DNA of 64,000 nucleotides from Quercus robur (taxonomy: Eukaryota > Streptophyta > Magnoliopsida > Fagales > Fagaceae): the NCBI RefSeq assembly GCF_932294415.1, contig NC_065539.1, positions 52,471,501-52,535,500 on the forward strand. The letters are read 5' to 3'. Made by a program: the position numbers and the translations under genes. Positions 34,705 to 47,560 of the stretch are shown here, one piece after another; the stretch's first letter is position 1, and every line of letters begins with the position of its first letter. The notes under the pieces are model-generated. The model did no database searches, had not been told where the DNA came from, and was given only the letters and a program-made list of their open reading frames with translations.

Positions 34705-36999
34705 CTATCCTATTCATTACAAAATAAAGTAGCCTCCATTGAACTAAAAGATCACACCATAAACCAATATTGAGATTCTCTGAACCATTTTCTTCTATTT
34801 GGGCCAACTTGTTTAAATCCATATGTCCAACTTGCGCTTTTGGCCTCATATGAGTCCGAATCGTTTATGTCCTTTTTCCTTCTACTTCTACTGCTAAATT
34901 TTTTTCCCATGTATGTTTTGGAATCATTGGTATGTTAATTTCATCAGTAACTGTCAATAATTGATGAAATCTGAAATTAGAAGTTAATTTATGCTCTCCC
35001 TTTGTAATCTGTAAACTGTAATAACTTGGGACATTGGATTTAGTTTCTCATTCCACCGAATTTTATAATAACTTGTTGCCCAAAAATACTCCGCTATTTA
35101 ATACTGCAGACACATGAGGACAAATGGTCTGGTATTAACCTTACCTAAACCAACTAACTTCACAAATAATTTACATTATAAAATACAAAAGCATCTCATC
35201 CTTTTACTGTAGCGGTTCTTAGCTCACTTTGGATCCCATTTGTCTGTCTTCCTTTTCTGTCATATATGAGAGTAATTAAACATACAGTTTATTCTTAATA
35301 CCATCCCAACCTTGTTCTCTTCCATGCAAATTTTTGGTTTTCCAATGCTTTTGCGCAGTATTTTGTAGACTGATTGGAGACTGCACCCGACACCTCCAAA
35401 CCGTTGGACCCTTGTGAATTTTTTAGTCTCTATGCTTTGAAAGCCAAAGTCTCTACTTAAGGACCCAAATTGCTCACAAACTTAATGCACATTTCATTTA
35501 CAAGTTTTAGGAATATAATATTTTTCATAACGGTTGACATAAGTTATTATAATTTGTGTATAATAAAGACAGTATCATTAATTGATAGATTTAGATAAAA
35601 ATAATATTATTTTAGTAGGCAAGACTTAGGTACAATACTTAGGTGTTGATCCTTAGATTTTCATTTTAAGATTATGTCACGTGGATTTTTTTCTCATAAG
35701 ATGAAAATGTATTTTTTAATTAAGTAATCACATAATCGAATTTTAAAAAAGGAACCTAAGAAACAACATCTAAAGTATTATATTTAAGTTTTATCATATT
35801 TCAATTATAATTGATTATGTCGGTAATTGTAAAAGATATTGTATGATTGTATACATTGAAGTTTTTGAGTAGTAGCCCCAAATTTCCAAGTATTTTGACC
35901 CAATTTGCATCCGAAGTCCTAGTAGTCACTCCAATATGGATACTGTAATCTTGTTTCCTAAACTCATTTTCTTGAGGCCTCAAGTGCAAATTTTCAAAAT
36001 CAATAGCAGTTATTTTCTTGGGTAAGATTTGAATGAGAAATGTACCATTTAATTTCCATCCTGCTCCTTCACTGCAGCCTAGCTAAGGTTGGATACACCA
36101 GAAACCAAAGAACTGTGCTTAGTACAATTCGATGCATGCATGATGATGATTGAAAGACAATGAAGCTTCCGATATATACCTAGCTCCCCATCCTCCCTCA
36201 CATCCCAATACTACTTATACGTCCCTATCAAGAAAGCAACCATGCCCAATTGCCCAGACTGCTCAGTTGTACCACACCCAACAAAACTAGCTAGGATCCT
36301 CGTGATTATGTGTGCAAAACGCCCCAACATGCATGTTCATACTAAAATATTGCCAGACAGCGAGAAGGACCACAACAAAAACAAAGACAATCAATGAACT
36401 TTGCTTGTTACCACATAGTTAATTACCATCGTCCTTTATCACTTTTTTGTTTGCTGAGCCACCATTATTTACCACATGTAAATCAACCAAGGAACTCTGA
36501 ACAAGAAAAAAAATACATTAATTTTTACATAACAAACACGAGAGCATATAAAAATATAACATGCATCGAGACACATTAACCTCCCACGCCTCCTTGCTTT
36601 TGTGATAATCAAATACATTTTTTTTCTTTGTCTTTATTGTTGAAACATGAAGCATCTACTTTCATCAAAGACAAAGTAAATCCCATAAAAGAAACCAAAA
36701 ACAAGAGCCAACATATTCTTCCTATACTATTAAAAAGATAAAAAGAAAAAGAAGAAGATACATGTTACAGCAATCCAAAAAAGAATACATATAGCCAACC
36801 TGACTAATGTAATGAGATCCGACCCCGTAAAATTTGGGGTTAAGACTTGATTTTTTTTTTTTTTTTTTTGATTGATAGATAGTGGGGACGAGAAGATAGG
36901 GTTCAAATGACAGACGTGGGACACCCACAAAGGATGCCAATACTGTGTACTGGACTATTACTTGAACCCCGACTAAAACTTGGTTGTTGTTGATACATG
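32331..36999. other. Intergenic, no supported gene
   Basis: A/T-rich. A perfect hairpin lies at 32660-32692 and (GA)n at 34671-34700. Small repeat-like stretches occur near 34270-34420. No open frame has a recognisable domain. Confidence 0.55.
32660..32692. repeat. Perfect 15-bp-arm hairpin
   Basis: ATAAGGTGCAATACC, loop CTA, then GGTATTGCACCTTAT. Related words (GGTATTGCACT, ATTGCACTCAG) recur at 32833-32862, so this may be an end of a MITE of about 200 bp. Confidence 0.75.
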
Positions 37000-37701
37000 T
37001 TACAATAATTGCTGCCGCCGATTCTTAGATTCACTACAGTGATTGGCAGCTGATGATGACGACGATGACGATGATGACAGGATGCAAATAACAAGGTCGG
37101 CAAAAGCTTGAATAATATACTTGTGGGTGTTCTTCGGATTTAGTGTAAGATAACATAAGAGAAGCTCGTGCAAATACTCCCATTCAGTTGTGAAGTCGTT
37201 GAGATTTCTTGCATCAACCATTTCTTGCATTGAGCGTCTGAAATCAACGTAAGGATCAAGTGAGTACTTGGGGACTTTGACGCTTTCGTTGACTAAAAAC
37301 ATTGTGTTGTCATGATCATGATCATCAGGTGGCGGGTGAGGGTGTTGTGTGGAGTCAACTATGGAGTTGGAGTGGCCAGGGTTGGAGAAGAAGAAGCGTT
37401 GGCAGGCGAAGACGGTGGCGAAGTCTGGTGGTGGGGGTGAGTCTGTGTCGTCGGAGTCTTCGGAGGAGGAGGAGAAGAATTCGGTGGTGGAGGAGGTGAG
37501 GGAGGTGGAGTGCTGGGTTTGTGATGAGGTGAGGTTGTATAAGGAGTTAAAGTTTTTTATGATGATTGAAGAAGATGTGGAGAGGGAGGGATGGTTGTGA
37601 TGGTCTTGGTTTTGGTCTGATGGTGGAGTTGATTGGATGGTGGGTAGGCATTTGAGTTTGGAGAAGAAGAGGTGGACGTTCTTCCAAAAGTGGTTTGACA
37701 T
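37000..37701 (-). CDS. OVATE family protein (transcriptional repressor)
   Basis: A 233-residue single-exon protein. OFPs repress transcription and interact with TALE homeodomain proteins and TRM proteins to control organ shape and secondary wall growth. The OVATE domain is at about 142-208: KYSLDPYVDFRRSMQEMVDA, then WEYLHELLLCYLTLNPKNTH and FADLVICIL. The N-terminal 140 residues are low complexity (S, T, P, H), with an acidic serine stretch SSSSEDSDDTD near 77-87. The C-terminus has nine serines in a row (209-217) and a basic end. It most resembles the short OFP12/OFP16 type, but paralogue identity is uncertain. A (CT)n tract on the coding strand (37713-37743) sits just upstream of the ATG, common in plant 5' UTRs. 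No defects seen. Confidence 0.93.
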   Translation of the reverse strand: MSNHFWKNVHLFFSKLKCLPTIQSTPPSDQNQDHHNHPSLSTSSSIIIKNFNSLYNLTSSQTQHSTSLTSSTTEFFSSSSEDSDDTDSPPPPDFATVFACQRFFFSNPGHSNSIVDSTQHPHPPPDDHDHDNTMFLVNESVKVPKYSLDPYVDFRRSMQEMVDARNLNDFTTEWEYLHELLLCYLTLNPKNTHKYIIQAFADLVICILSSSSSSSSSAANHCSESKNRRQQLL

Positions 37702-37712
37702 TTTCAGCTTTT

Positions 37713-37743
37713 GGGTGAGAGAGAGAGAGAGAGAAAGAGAGAG
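37713..37743 (-). promoter_or_regulatory. CT-repeat in the OFP leader
   Basis: GAGAGAGA on the plus strand, i.e. (CT)n on the transcribed sense. Such tracts are frequent near plant transcription starts and bind GAGA-binding proteins; function here is inferred. Confidence 0.4.
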
Positions 37744-39382
37744 TAAGCAAGTGAGAACACAATTGGAAGGTTATAAATGTGTTGTGAGAACTTTTGTTGT
37801 GAGTTGTGACTCATATGAGTATAAAAAATGAAAAAAAAAGAGAGAGGGGGTGGTTGGTTTGGGAGAGTAGGCTTTTTATTTGTCTATTTGATGACCTAAA
37901 AAGCCTAAAATTCTTTCGAGTTGTAAACTTGTATTAATTATTATATGTGTGAATCATTCTTTTCGCAATATATGAACCTTATAATCGTTTGGGACCCATA
38001 CAAGAGAAATTATCAACATATTGAACTCATGAAAAATTTCTCCTCCAATTAATTGAGATTGAGAGAGCTTTATTTATTCATATTTTTCACTATATTGTTT
38101 TAGTCATTCTAGAAATTAGTATGAGTCTTGCGCGTGTACACAGGTTAAATTAATTAATTATAATGTATATAAGGATGTACATTATGCCAACAATGGCATA
38201 CCTGCAAGCATTGAAATGAGATGTTGCAAGCATGCTCAGCTAAAAAACAATGAGAAGATGTTAAAAGCTAAAAAGATGGTACTTCTAAGCTCTCATGCAC
38301 TTTATATACCTTGAGATACTCTTTAAAGTTGTCCTGGACAATCAATCATGTATCATGCGTAATATTATCATTCAAATCATCCTTTTTACTACCTCCTATT
38401 CCAACTCTTCAACAATTTCAAAACAAAAATTCTAAGCACTTATTTTTAACACACAATTTGGCATAATTTGTACATGTATCAAGTGGTAGCTAGTTAGATT
38501 ATTTTTTACCAAGTACTAGCTGTCATAATTGTCAGGACCAAAAGAAAACTTTCAAAATATGAGGTTTTTTTAAATAGATTTTATTTTTTATTTAAAATAA
38601 AATTTGATATAAGTAATTGTTCTATTGAAAGTTGCGGAACATATGATTGGCAAAAGTATTAAATAGGAAGATTTTTGTAAAAGAAATCAGAAAAACGAGG
38701 CCATTTAGTTTATTTGACGCTACAACATCATTTAGTTTGTTAAATAGTGAAGTTTTATTCAGTCAGAAAAATAAAATAAAAAATAGTGTAGTTTTAATGT
38801 AGACATCCTATTTCTATTTCGTTCCTCAATTATGAATTTGTGATACAAATTCTTTTATGTGTGTGTACCCCCAATAATGAACAAATTAAAGAATGCACAT
38901 AAACTCTTCAATCTCTTTCTCATTTATTGTGTTAAGCTTTGATTTTGATTCTACTTTGATTTATGTTTTTAAATTTTTTATTTTATCATTCAATATATCA
39001 TTTTTCACCTCTACTTTATCAAATTCTCAATTTCACATTTTTATTTAAATCATTGAGTTTTTATTTTAAGCTTAATCTCAAGTGAATTTTTCACCCCTCT
39101 GTCCAATCTTTTGATTTTAGTGATTAAAAAGAATGAAAAATTAGAAAAGAGAAAAAAAAAAAAAAAAAACAAAAATTAATGCTGCTAGTGATCAGGCGTG
39201 CCCTGTTGCATTTACAGTGTACTGTTTGAGACCATGCAATATCAACCCAAAAAAAAAAAAACAGTATATTGACAACAATGCAACAACAAAAACAGTATAT
39301 TGAACTTTGAATTGTGCCGTTGGAAACTAGATAGAAAAAACAATGCAACCGCTAGGATTTGGGGGAATAAATCGAGCAGCGG

Positions 39383-39530
39383 TCAGAGGCGCGGCTCCAG
39401 GAATTTTTTTCAAGGTGTTCCTCAATAATTATAAATTACATAATCTAATAAAAAGAAAATTTTTTATATTGACAACCAAAAAAAAAAAAAATGCAAATAT
39501 ATAAAATTTTACAACATAAAACTTGTGGAG
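39383..39530. mobile_element. hAT left-end fragment related to 28199
   Basis: GAGGCGCGGCTCCAGGAATTTTTTTC...GGTGTTCCTCAATAATTATAAATTACATAATCTAATAAAA closely follows the left end of the element at 28199-28285. The matching right end was not found. Confidence 0.65.
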
Positions 39531-40177
39531 TTCAGTTGTGGTTGTTGTTAGTGTTGTTGAACAGGGATGAATGACGATGGTTGGAGAGAGTAAGTGAGTT
39601 TCTTATTTCCTTTTAGCCTTTAGATTTGATTTAATTTTAGTTTAAATTGTTTAATGATTTGTGAATCCGCGAGGTACTGAGGCACTGAGGAATTTTTTAT
39701 TTATTTAATATTTGTTGAATTAAAAACGTAATTGTGTTGATGTTGGAATAGTGATAGTTTTAGTCTGAGATGAGATTGATCTTGTGTTGGGCTTTTCCAT
39801 TGGCATTTGGTTTGGGCCTTGTTAGTGGTTTTATTATAATTTTTTTTTTCCATGTTTTCGTTCATTTTTTTTTTTTTGGTTTTTTCTATGGTTTTATAAA
39901 TCAGTACAGTGAAAGAACTGGAAAAGGGACTGGTTACTGATTTTTTGGTCAGACCGAGATTCGACCAATGGTCGAACTGGTGACGTCATAAATAATATAA
40001 TTAATAAAATTTTAAATTATATAAATAAAAATATAATAATTTTATTACTAAAAATATGATAGCAAAATGGAAAAATATAATATTTAGTGACACTTTTCGT
40101 GTAAATTTAATCAAATTTCCTTAGAATAGACAATCACATGTTTAATTATAATCATAAAAATAAAAATTTTATTTTAT

Positions 40178-40210
<33 letters not shown>

Positions 40211-40772
40211 ATGAATTAATTGATTTTATATAAAAATTAAGTAACTTTTTAAGTTTATTCACTTAATTAACTAAAACTACTATTTTTTTCTAATCAAAAT
40301 TATCGGAAAAAGAAAAAAGAAAAGTAGTTGTAAAATGAAAAAAAACTAAATTTACATAACTTTGACCAATTAGTTGTATAATATATATTATAATGTTTTT
40401 GAAGAAAAGTAGTTGTACAATGACAGTGTGTCAGGTAAAGCAAAATCTAAAAGTAAAGTCGTAGTATAGGCTTAAAAGAATATAAAAGCATGTGATTCTT
40501 TTTGCTTGAAAGATCCTAATATATTGTTAAGTTACTCAAATTATGGACCAAAATTTAATTTTATTGGCATAAAAAAATTCAGCTCAACCAATTCATTTGT
40601 TTTTCTTGTTTCTTTGAATTTCAAAACTGTTTTGAGAGAGAGATAATTGACATAAATATTTTGAAGGAGGAACTCAACCCTGAGGGTGGACAACCCAAAA
40701 CCTGTACCAACTCAACCAATTCAGCTAAACCCATTGCACCCATTTTCATTCCGACGAACACTCACTCCGGTC

Positions 40773-40828
40773 CATGGACGCTATCGCTATCCTTGAGAGC
40801 TCCACCTTTGCTATCATAGGAGGGCTGG
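40773..40828 (+). other. Possible orphan first exon
   Basis: ATG opens MDAIAILESSTFAIIGGLG and then meets CTGG/GTAAAC, a good splice donor. The base composition is less AT-rich than its surroundings. No matching downstream exon or known family was recognised. Confidence 0.25.
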
Positions 40829-40987
40829 GTAAACTCTTAAACTCACGTAATTCTATTTTTGCATTGACTTGCTTGATTTGTTAGATGAAGTTGCCACAAA
40901 TTGAAATTTGGTACATATCAAATTTGGCGTGTGAGTGTATTCCCTTATCTCATCCCCCTTCCCCTATATATGTGTGTGTGTGTTTCT

Positions 40988-41025
<38 letters not shown>

Positions 41026-44000
41026 ACTAAAACTATCTTTACCCACTTAATTGAGATCCGTAAACATTTCAATCGTGCATGGATGTCTCACACTTTCTTA
41101 CAATGTAACATGACTCCAAATTCATCCTGGCGGAGCATAAGCAAATTTTATCCATTGAGTTATTTCCTAATAAAAAAAATGGTTTTAATTACTTTTTTTT
41201 CTCTTAAAAATAATAAAATAAGTGACGACTTCTAATATTTCAAAAACTTATGATTTTCAAGAAAAAACTTTCAAATCCATCTATTTTCTAAAAGCCCTTC
41301 TAGGGACATCACCGGGTGGTGTCCACATTTAAATACTCATCCAAATGATAAAACATTTTGTTTCTTGAATCTTGTGATCTTGTCTCGATTCATAAAACCC
41401 TAATCCTCTAGTGCGCATCTTTCCAATATAAAAATTTCAATTTGAGTTTTTGTTTTTATTTTTTTTAACGAGAAATTCCAAACATGCAACAGTAGCCACA
41501 ATGCAAGAGGCCCTTCCACCAATCCATTCCTATTGTATATTTTGTACTATCATTTTACAAACTTTTTTTTTGCCCCTTTCACAAACTTATTTTTTATATG
41601 CCCTCAAACCAAACACATTGGTTATGTAGTCTCATTTTGGAACTTGAGTATCTTAATTTTGAGTTTCATGAAAAAATAAAAAACCTGAGTTGAGAATTTT
41701 TTTTTTATAGATTTCCAGTAGAACTCGAGTTTTAGAGAGTCGAATTCTTCACATTAGAACTTGATTCTCATAGGCTACATAACTAATATGTTTCATTTGA
41801 TACCATATAATAAATATGTTTGTGAAAGAAAAAAAAAATAATGGGCAAAAAATCCATCATTTTACTTGCTTGTGCTGATATTATTAGACATAGGATTTTG
41901 TGCTTATATATATATATATAGACATCTCTCTGTTATCAAATATATATATATATATAGACACCTCTCTTTGTACAATGACCGTATGTTCAATTAATATACA
42001 CCATTTTCAAATGTCTTCCACATTTATTTCGCACCTCGTTGATTCTTATCAATTATGGTTGACGTGTGTTTGACAGTTTGTACGTACAACAACACAAAGA
42101 CGCCCATCACCTTCCTATCCATCCATTCACTAAGACCCACAAGTTCATCAATCATCACATCAACCATTTATTAACATTGTCACCATGAAATTTCAAGTAA
42201 TGGGCAAATACCCTACAGATTATTGGCCCAAATGCACAACAATAAAATCACACACACAGGTTTCCTGCTGCATAGTTATTAAGATTCTTGAAAAGACCAG
42301 CATCTAACTTACCTTCACAGGTGCAGCAAGACACTATAGTTAATTGGTAGCTATTTAGAAACATTCACTTACCTAAAACATTAATGCTATGAATATTTTG
42401 AAACATTTACACATAATTGGCCTTCAAAATTGACTCACGGGAACATGTTCTTCCTCTTCTAATAAGCTGACAGGTTCTCTTGTGAGTTGTGACTTTGATA
42501 TCATAACATAGTGTATTTTAGGTCCCACCCATGATCTTCCTTTCTTGCATATATATGTTCTGACAGGATTTGTTTGACCATCTTGGAGCCTGTTGCTATG
42601 GCCTAAAAGCAAGTCCCTATACATAAGGTACTGCTATACATATTAGCTATACCTAAGTTACTGTAATAGCCCGCTTTTCTTGCAGTGAGAATAGGATCGA
42701 ACCACACGCAATAGATGTTTAGAACTCTGGTTTTCAACCAGCCATAAACAGCTACTTTGAATCATTAATTGTCATGGACCCATGTGTCCATTAATTGCCC
42801 CAGGCCCCCCAAAGGTAAAGGACCACTACTGCAATTGAATTCCCATTGTCAAACTTTCTGCTGCTAAATGGTCCTGGTCGGTATACATTTTGGAATGTAA
42901 TGTGAAAATATTTAGTAGTATATAAAAAAAAATAAAGTAGAAGCATGAGATCTTTATGAACCATATATTACAACAAACTCATAACAAGGTATTTATAATA
43001 GGCTAATCCTAAACTAATATATAAACTAGGATACTTGGTAGAATTATGATTTTGTTACTTGCACGTAAAGTGAGATTAGATTTGGACTTTATTATGAATT
43101 GACAATGTCTTTAACATAGGGCTGATTGTAGATCGGGCCCATATGCAAAACCCAGCTCAGCTTACGGAGGCCCACCATTTTCTCATCATCCTATATCATG
43201 TTACCTGTCAGTCCCATGATATGATAGCAATCACCAAGTAGTAGTCCATATTACTTTTGGGGAACAGCATCTAATTAAGTCCTAGAGACCTGCACTACTT
43301 TCATTTTGAGGCCCATCAAAGGTCCATAGAAACCAAAACATCATGGGCATTTTTTTTTAAAGGAAACCTAGTTCGAAGTTTAAAAGGGTAAAAATGCAAT
43401 TACAAAGTCGAATATAGAAGAGAAATATTATTATAGAACCCACATTTTAGGCCGCATTATTTATACAAAAGGATCGATCATGTACAAGCACATATATTTA
43501 TTACTACAGAGTGATATAAGTATATAACCATACAAAACTACTCTCATGCATTTAAGTTCTCGTTGAGCCTAGCAGCTGCAGACATTGATGCAGCCACTCC
43601 ACGTGGATGAGGAACCTGATTCAGATTGTTCCTCCACTCAGCATTCCCCACTGCTTCAGCATCTTGCTTGGTCGCCACCTTATCAGCAGGTAACTTTGCC
43701 GTTGCACCCTGCCCCATGTATACATGTTACATCTTATCAAGTCCAAGAAAAAAATTTAACTATGAAATGAATACAATGAACTATTTCACTTTCATTGAAA
43801 TGTTATTACGTATTCAAAAAGGTTACATTAATTGAATCAAAATCCTTGTTCTAACCAAATTTTAAACATAGGAAAAAAAAAGGGGGTAGAGTTAGAACAT
43901 TTTGTGTGTGCATAAAGATGAAGAACTAGCTTTTATTCGAATTAAATTGTACCACCATTTGAACTTCTACTCCTACACAGGATATATTTTTCAAGTTGCT

Positions 44001-44549
44001 ATCACTCAAATATAGATAACGAATAGAACTTGAATTTCATTAAGGTCGTTTTGAACTTATTTTATAAGTTTAATTATTTCATACATATATGCAAGCATAT
44101 AATAGTTTTTGTTTTGGTCTTACCGTTAAGACATCACCCAGCTTAATCTTATTCTCTTCTCGCTTCACTTCGGCACTGAAAACAGCAGCTGACTGAGCTG
44201 TGGTGGCGATCCCACCCACGGAATAATAGTATCAGAACCAGTTGCTCTAGCCTCTGCTGCTTGAATTGCAGCAGCATCACTCTGATCAACTGGCTTGGCT
44301 CCGGCTGATTGTACAGTCGCTTCTAGTGCCTCTCCTATAGTAACCGGACTTAATTTGCACTATCCCTAGTGCTGCTTCTTGGGTGGGCATTGACTGCACA
44401 TACTGTCCAACAACCTAACCAAAACAAAACAGTTGGTAATATACCAATACATAACAGAAAACAACTTCTTCTCAAATTTCTAAAAGGGTACGAGAGTAGT
44501 TTTAGTACATATGCTACTCATTTCTAACAACTTTATATAAATCTATAAG

Positions 44550-45719
44550 AGCATCCACAACAGTGGAGTTAAAAATTTAGCTTTTTAACTCCATCAAAAG
44601 TTACTTTATCTATTTTACCTATACACATGCTACAGCAGTGGATCTATTTTAGTTTTCAACACAATAAAATAATATAAAAATCACAATAAAATAATATATC
44701 CTCTATAATAAAATAATATACCCCACTACCCAAAAAACATCCACAACACCAACCACAACCACCTCTACCATCAGCCACAGCCACAACCACCACCACCACC
44801 ACCACCACCACAACCACCACTCTACTTTGGCAACCACAACACAACATAGAAAAAAAAAAAAAAAAAAAAAAAGCCACAACCACAATCACAACCCTATCAC
44901 CACCAGCCATGACAACCACAACCACAACCACAACCACAACCACAACCCACTACCACTGCCACAACCACAACCACAACCATAAACCACAAAACTCATAGCC
45001 AAAATCCACAAAACCCACTGCCAAAGCCAAAATCATCCACCACCACCACAACCAAAATCCACAAACCCACTGTCAAAATCATCCACCACCACTACCATAG
45101 CCAAAATCAACCACCACCACCACAGCCACCAAACCCATATGAAAATACATTTAAAAAAAAAAAAAAAAAAAAAAAACTCAATCACAGCAAAGAGAATAGA
45201 GAGATTGGCGGCAGCAGTGGCTTGCGGCTTGGGGTGGACAGTGTCGGCGTGGGTTTGATCGGCAGAAGAGAAGTGGGTGGAGGCGTGGGTTGGATACGTG
45301 GATCAGCAGCTTGGGGCTTGGGTCGGCTTAGGCCGGTGACGTTGAGGCCTGCGGAGGTGTGTGTCGGAGGCTTGGTGCTTGGGTCGGCTTGAGTCGGTGA
45401 CGTTGAGGTCGACGGAGGCGTGGGTCAGAAAGCATGGAGTGACTGAGAGAGAGAGAGAGGCGAGAGTGATTGAGAGAGAGAGAGAGGCGAGAGTGACTGA
45501 GAGAGAGAGAGGCCTTTTTATTATTTTAATCACCGGCCAAATAAAATAATTTTTTTTAGCTCTCATGAACAGTGCACATCTATCTATAGATGTGCACTAT
45601 AGCAGTGGAACTAAAAAAAATAGATTTAGCTCTACTACTGGAGCATCATTTTAGTGTTTAAGGAGCTAAAATTTAGCAATATAGCAATATAGCAATATAG
45701 CTACACTGCTGCAAATGCT
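44550..45719. mobile_element. Inverted-repeat element in intron 1 of the broken LEA gene
   Basis: Left end AGCATCCACAACAGTGGAG, right end CTACACTGCTGCAAATGCT, which pair as inverted repeats. TAAG flanks both sides (44546-44549, 45720-45723). Inside are a CCA/CAA-rich imperfect repeat (44750-45130), a ~60-bp GC-rich unit present about twice (45308-45420) and the hairpin GTGCACATCTA/TAGATGTGCAC (45573-45598). Ends of this kind fit a Harbinger- or Mutator-like non-autonomous element; superfamily is unsure. Confidence 0.6.
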
Positions 45720-45925
45720 TAAGAAATGAAAATGTTATTTGAGTGAGTGTGGATCAACTTATATCTATTGAGATATTTTATTATAAATCTATAAGAAAGG
45801 AAAGTGTTATTTGAGTGACTTTGTATCAAATTATATCTATTGAGATATTTTATTTAAAAATTTAAGCTGGAAAAAAAGTGCAAATTGTATTTAGAACATT
45901 GAGATTTTAAAATGCTATATATATA

Positions 45926-46778
45926 AGATGTGTTCAAGTTACACTTAATGTACTTTTTAAACCATTGGATTTAAGTAGATCCAACGGTAAAAAAAAAGAC
46001 TCACGTTAATGTTAATATTCTAATTCATCTCATTTATTATCCCTTATTTAATACATTTCATATTTATTTCTAAACCCAAAAAAATTTATAACGCAACTAT
46101 TTCTTTTAGTTGTTCTCTATCTCTACGTTTCTCTCTCTAGAACACTCTCTCTTTTGTTGCATCTCATGCCCAAATGTTTATCATCATTCGTAGATTGTTA
46201 TGAAAGTTAAAAAATAGATAAACATAGGGACACTCTACCAACAAAAACAAAAGTTAAAAACAAATATAAAAAACTTTGATTTTGAGGATAAATTTGATTT
46301 TTTAAGGGGCCATTACAATGACCAATGGCTTATTTCGAACTTTCTGCCTTAGAAACAAAAGGGTACATTAGTTGATCTTCATAGCTACAACATCTAATGT
46401 TGTTGTAGCATATCATGTCCAATTGTTTGTCATCATCAGCACATAGTTTACAAATTAATTTACACAAACATAATAACGTAAGGAACTTAAATCTACAAAC
46501 AAAAACAAAAGAGAAGGAGAAACACTTTCTTAAAGAATAAAAAAAAATCCAAAGAAGAGTGTTCTAGAGAGAGAAACATAGAGATAGAAAACATATAAAA
46601 GCAATAGTTGTATTATAAATGTTTTTTGGTTTAGAAATAAATATGGAAGGTATTAAATAAGAGATAATAAATGAGATGAATCAGAATATTAACATTAATG
46701 ATGATTTTTTTTTTTTACCATTAGATCTACGTAAATGTAATGATTTAAAGTTACACTACGTATAACTTGAACCAATCT
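45926..46778. mobile_element. Fold-back MITE with ~250-bp arms
   Basis: The left arm (AGATGTGTTCAAGTTACAC..., to about 46185) is the imperfect reverse complement of the right arm (about 46525 to 46778, ending AACTTGAACCAATCT). The loop contains a direct repeat (about 46155-46260 and 46400-46515, sharing the AAACAAAAACAAAAG end). The flanks are TATA-rich, so the duplication is ambiguous. Confidence 0.75.
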
Positions 46779-47396
46779 TATAAATAAAAGAGTAAAATAT
46801 ATTGTAATTAATATCCTCGATGTTAATGCCGACCAGACTTTTCCTGACTTTTTAAAACTAAGTTGGACTTACATGATTATTCATTTTTTCTTTTCTTTGT
46901 GATATCATTGTGTCAGATATCTTATTCATTTCTCTAGGTTCACTCATGAAGAAGAATGACCAAGTTAGGCAATTTAAAAATTTTCCAACCTAATTGAAAT
47001 TAGCTCAAACCTATAGCTAAGTAAAAAAATAAAAAAACTAAAGTGATACGAGGTTGTAAACGTAGTACCTGTACGTCCGTCAACAGATTCAGTAAATATG
47101 CGGCGCCCAGGGACGTCGGTCTGAGTAACACTCACACCTTGCGTAGCCGAAACTTTAGTGGGATCGTTGATCTCCCGATCAACGAGACCAGCTCTTACGT
47201 TCAAGTTAGCAGTGGCTGTTCCACCCATTTGGGTCTCTCCGAACACTGTCTTTTCAGCTGTCTCCATCAACCCTGCATCATGGGGTCTAACGGGCTTCGA
47301 TGCTAGCTCGCCTGAGACTTCAAAAACGTCGCCGTATCTTATGCGGTCTTCCTGCTCTTGCTTCTCTCTTGGCCTTCGTGGTTGTTCTTGGCTCAT

Positions 47397-47560
47397 TTTT
47401 TTTATGTATCGAGTTGGACAGAGATTATGAAGAAGTGTGAGAAACTTTGATAGAGTTGGGGTTTGTTGAATAGGGATGGGTGTGTGTATGTGTATATAGG
47501 TATGGAAGTTTGGAAGGGATGTGACAGGTGGCTTTGGTACACGTGGCGAGTGAAGAAGTG
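47397..47560 (-). promoter_or_regulatory. Promoter of the broken LEA gene with ABRE
   Basis: On the coding strand there is a TATA-like CTATATACAC near 47490-47500. An ABRE/G-box core lies at 47539-47547 (ACACGTGGC on the plus strand). The flank, including GAAGAAGTGTGACA, is shared with the intact paralogue, as expected for an ABA- and seed-responsive promoter. Confidence 0.6.

Larger units (their letters stand above)
37840..43540. other. Intergenic, repeat debris and microsatellites
   Basis: No supported gene. Contents: a hAT-end fragment (39383-39530), degraded GGTC/CGGTT-type repeat around 39900-39990, (AC)n(TA)n at 40184-40210, a possible orphan exon at 40773-40828, 36 adenines at 40989-41024 and two nearby (TA)n copies at 41907-41921 and 41941-41956. 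Confidence 0.55.
43544..47396 (-). pseudogene. LEA (SMP / D-34 family) gene, frameshifted paralogue
   Basis: Three exons parallel the intact gene at 60339-62207: exon 1 from ATG 47396 to about 47069, exon 2 44414-44124, exon 3 43708-43544. Exon 1 (MSQEQPRRPREK...YGDVFEVSGELASKP) and exon 3 (ATAKLPADKVATKQDAEAV...ARLNENLNA) are open. Against the paralogue, exon 2 has one extra base near 44350 and two extra near 44218. The frame between them is wrong and meets a stop. The end of exon 1 also looks two bases short, so its donor (GTACAG or GTACTA) leaves the wrong phase. SMP proteins accumulate in maturing seeds and stabilise cell contents on drying. This copy probably makes no full protein. Its intron 1 (2.7 kb) hosts two transposons. 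Confidence 0.85.

Noticed and set aside
37302-37600. Plus-strand Arg/Trp- and Glu-rich frames
   Set aside because: Antisense shadows of the OVATE family gene, caused by its Ser/Pro/His-rich codons.
42424-42624. Minus-strand 66-codon frame
   Set aside because: No recognisable motif, no promoter or splice context; chance length in AT-rich DNA is likely.
44656-44943. Val/Trp-rich membrane-like open frames
   Set aside because: Translations of the CCA/CAA simple repeat inside a transposon, not genes.
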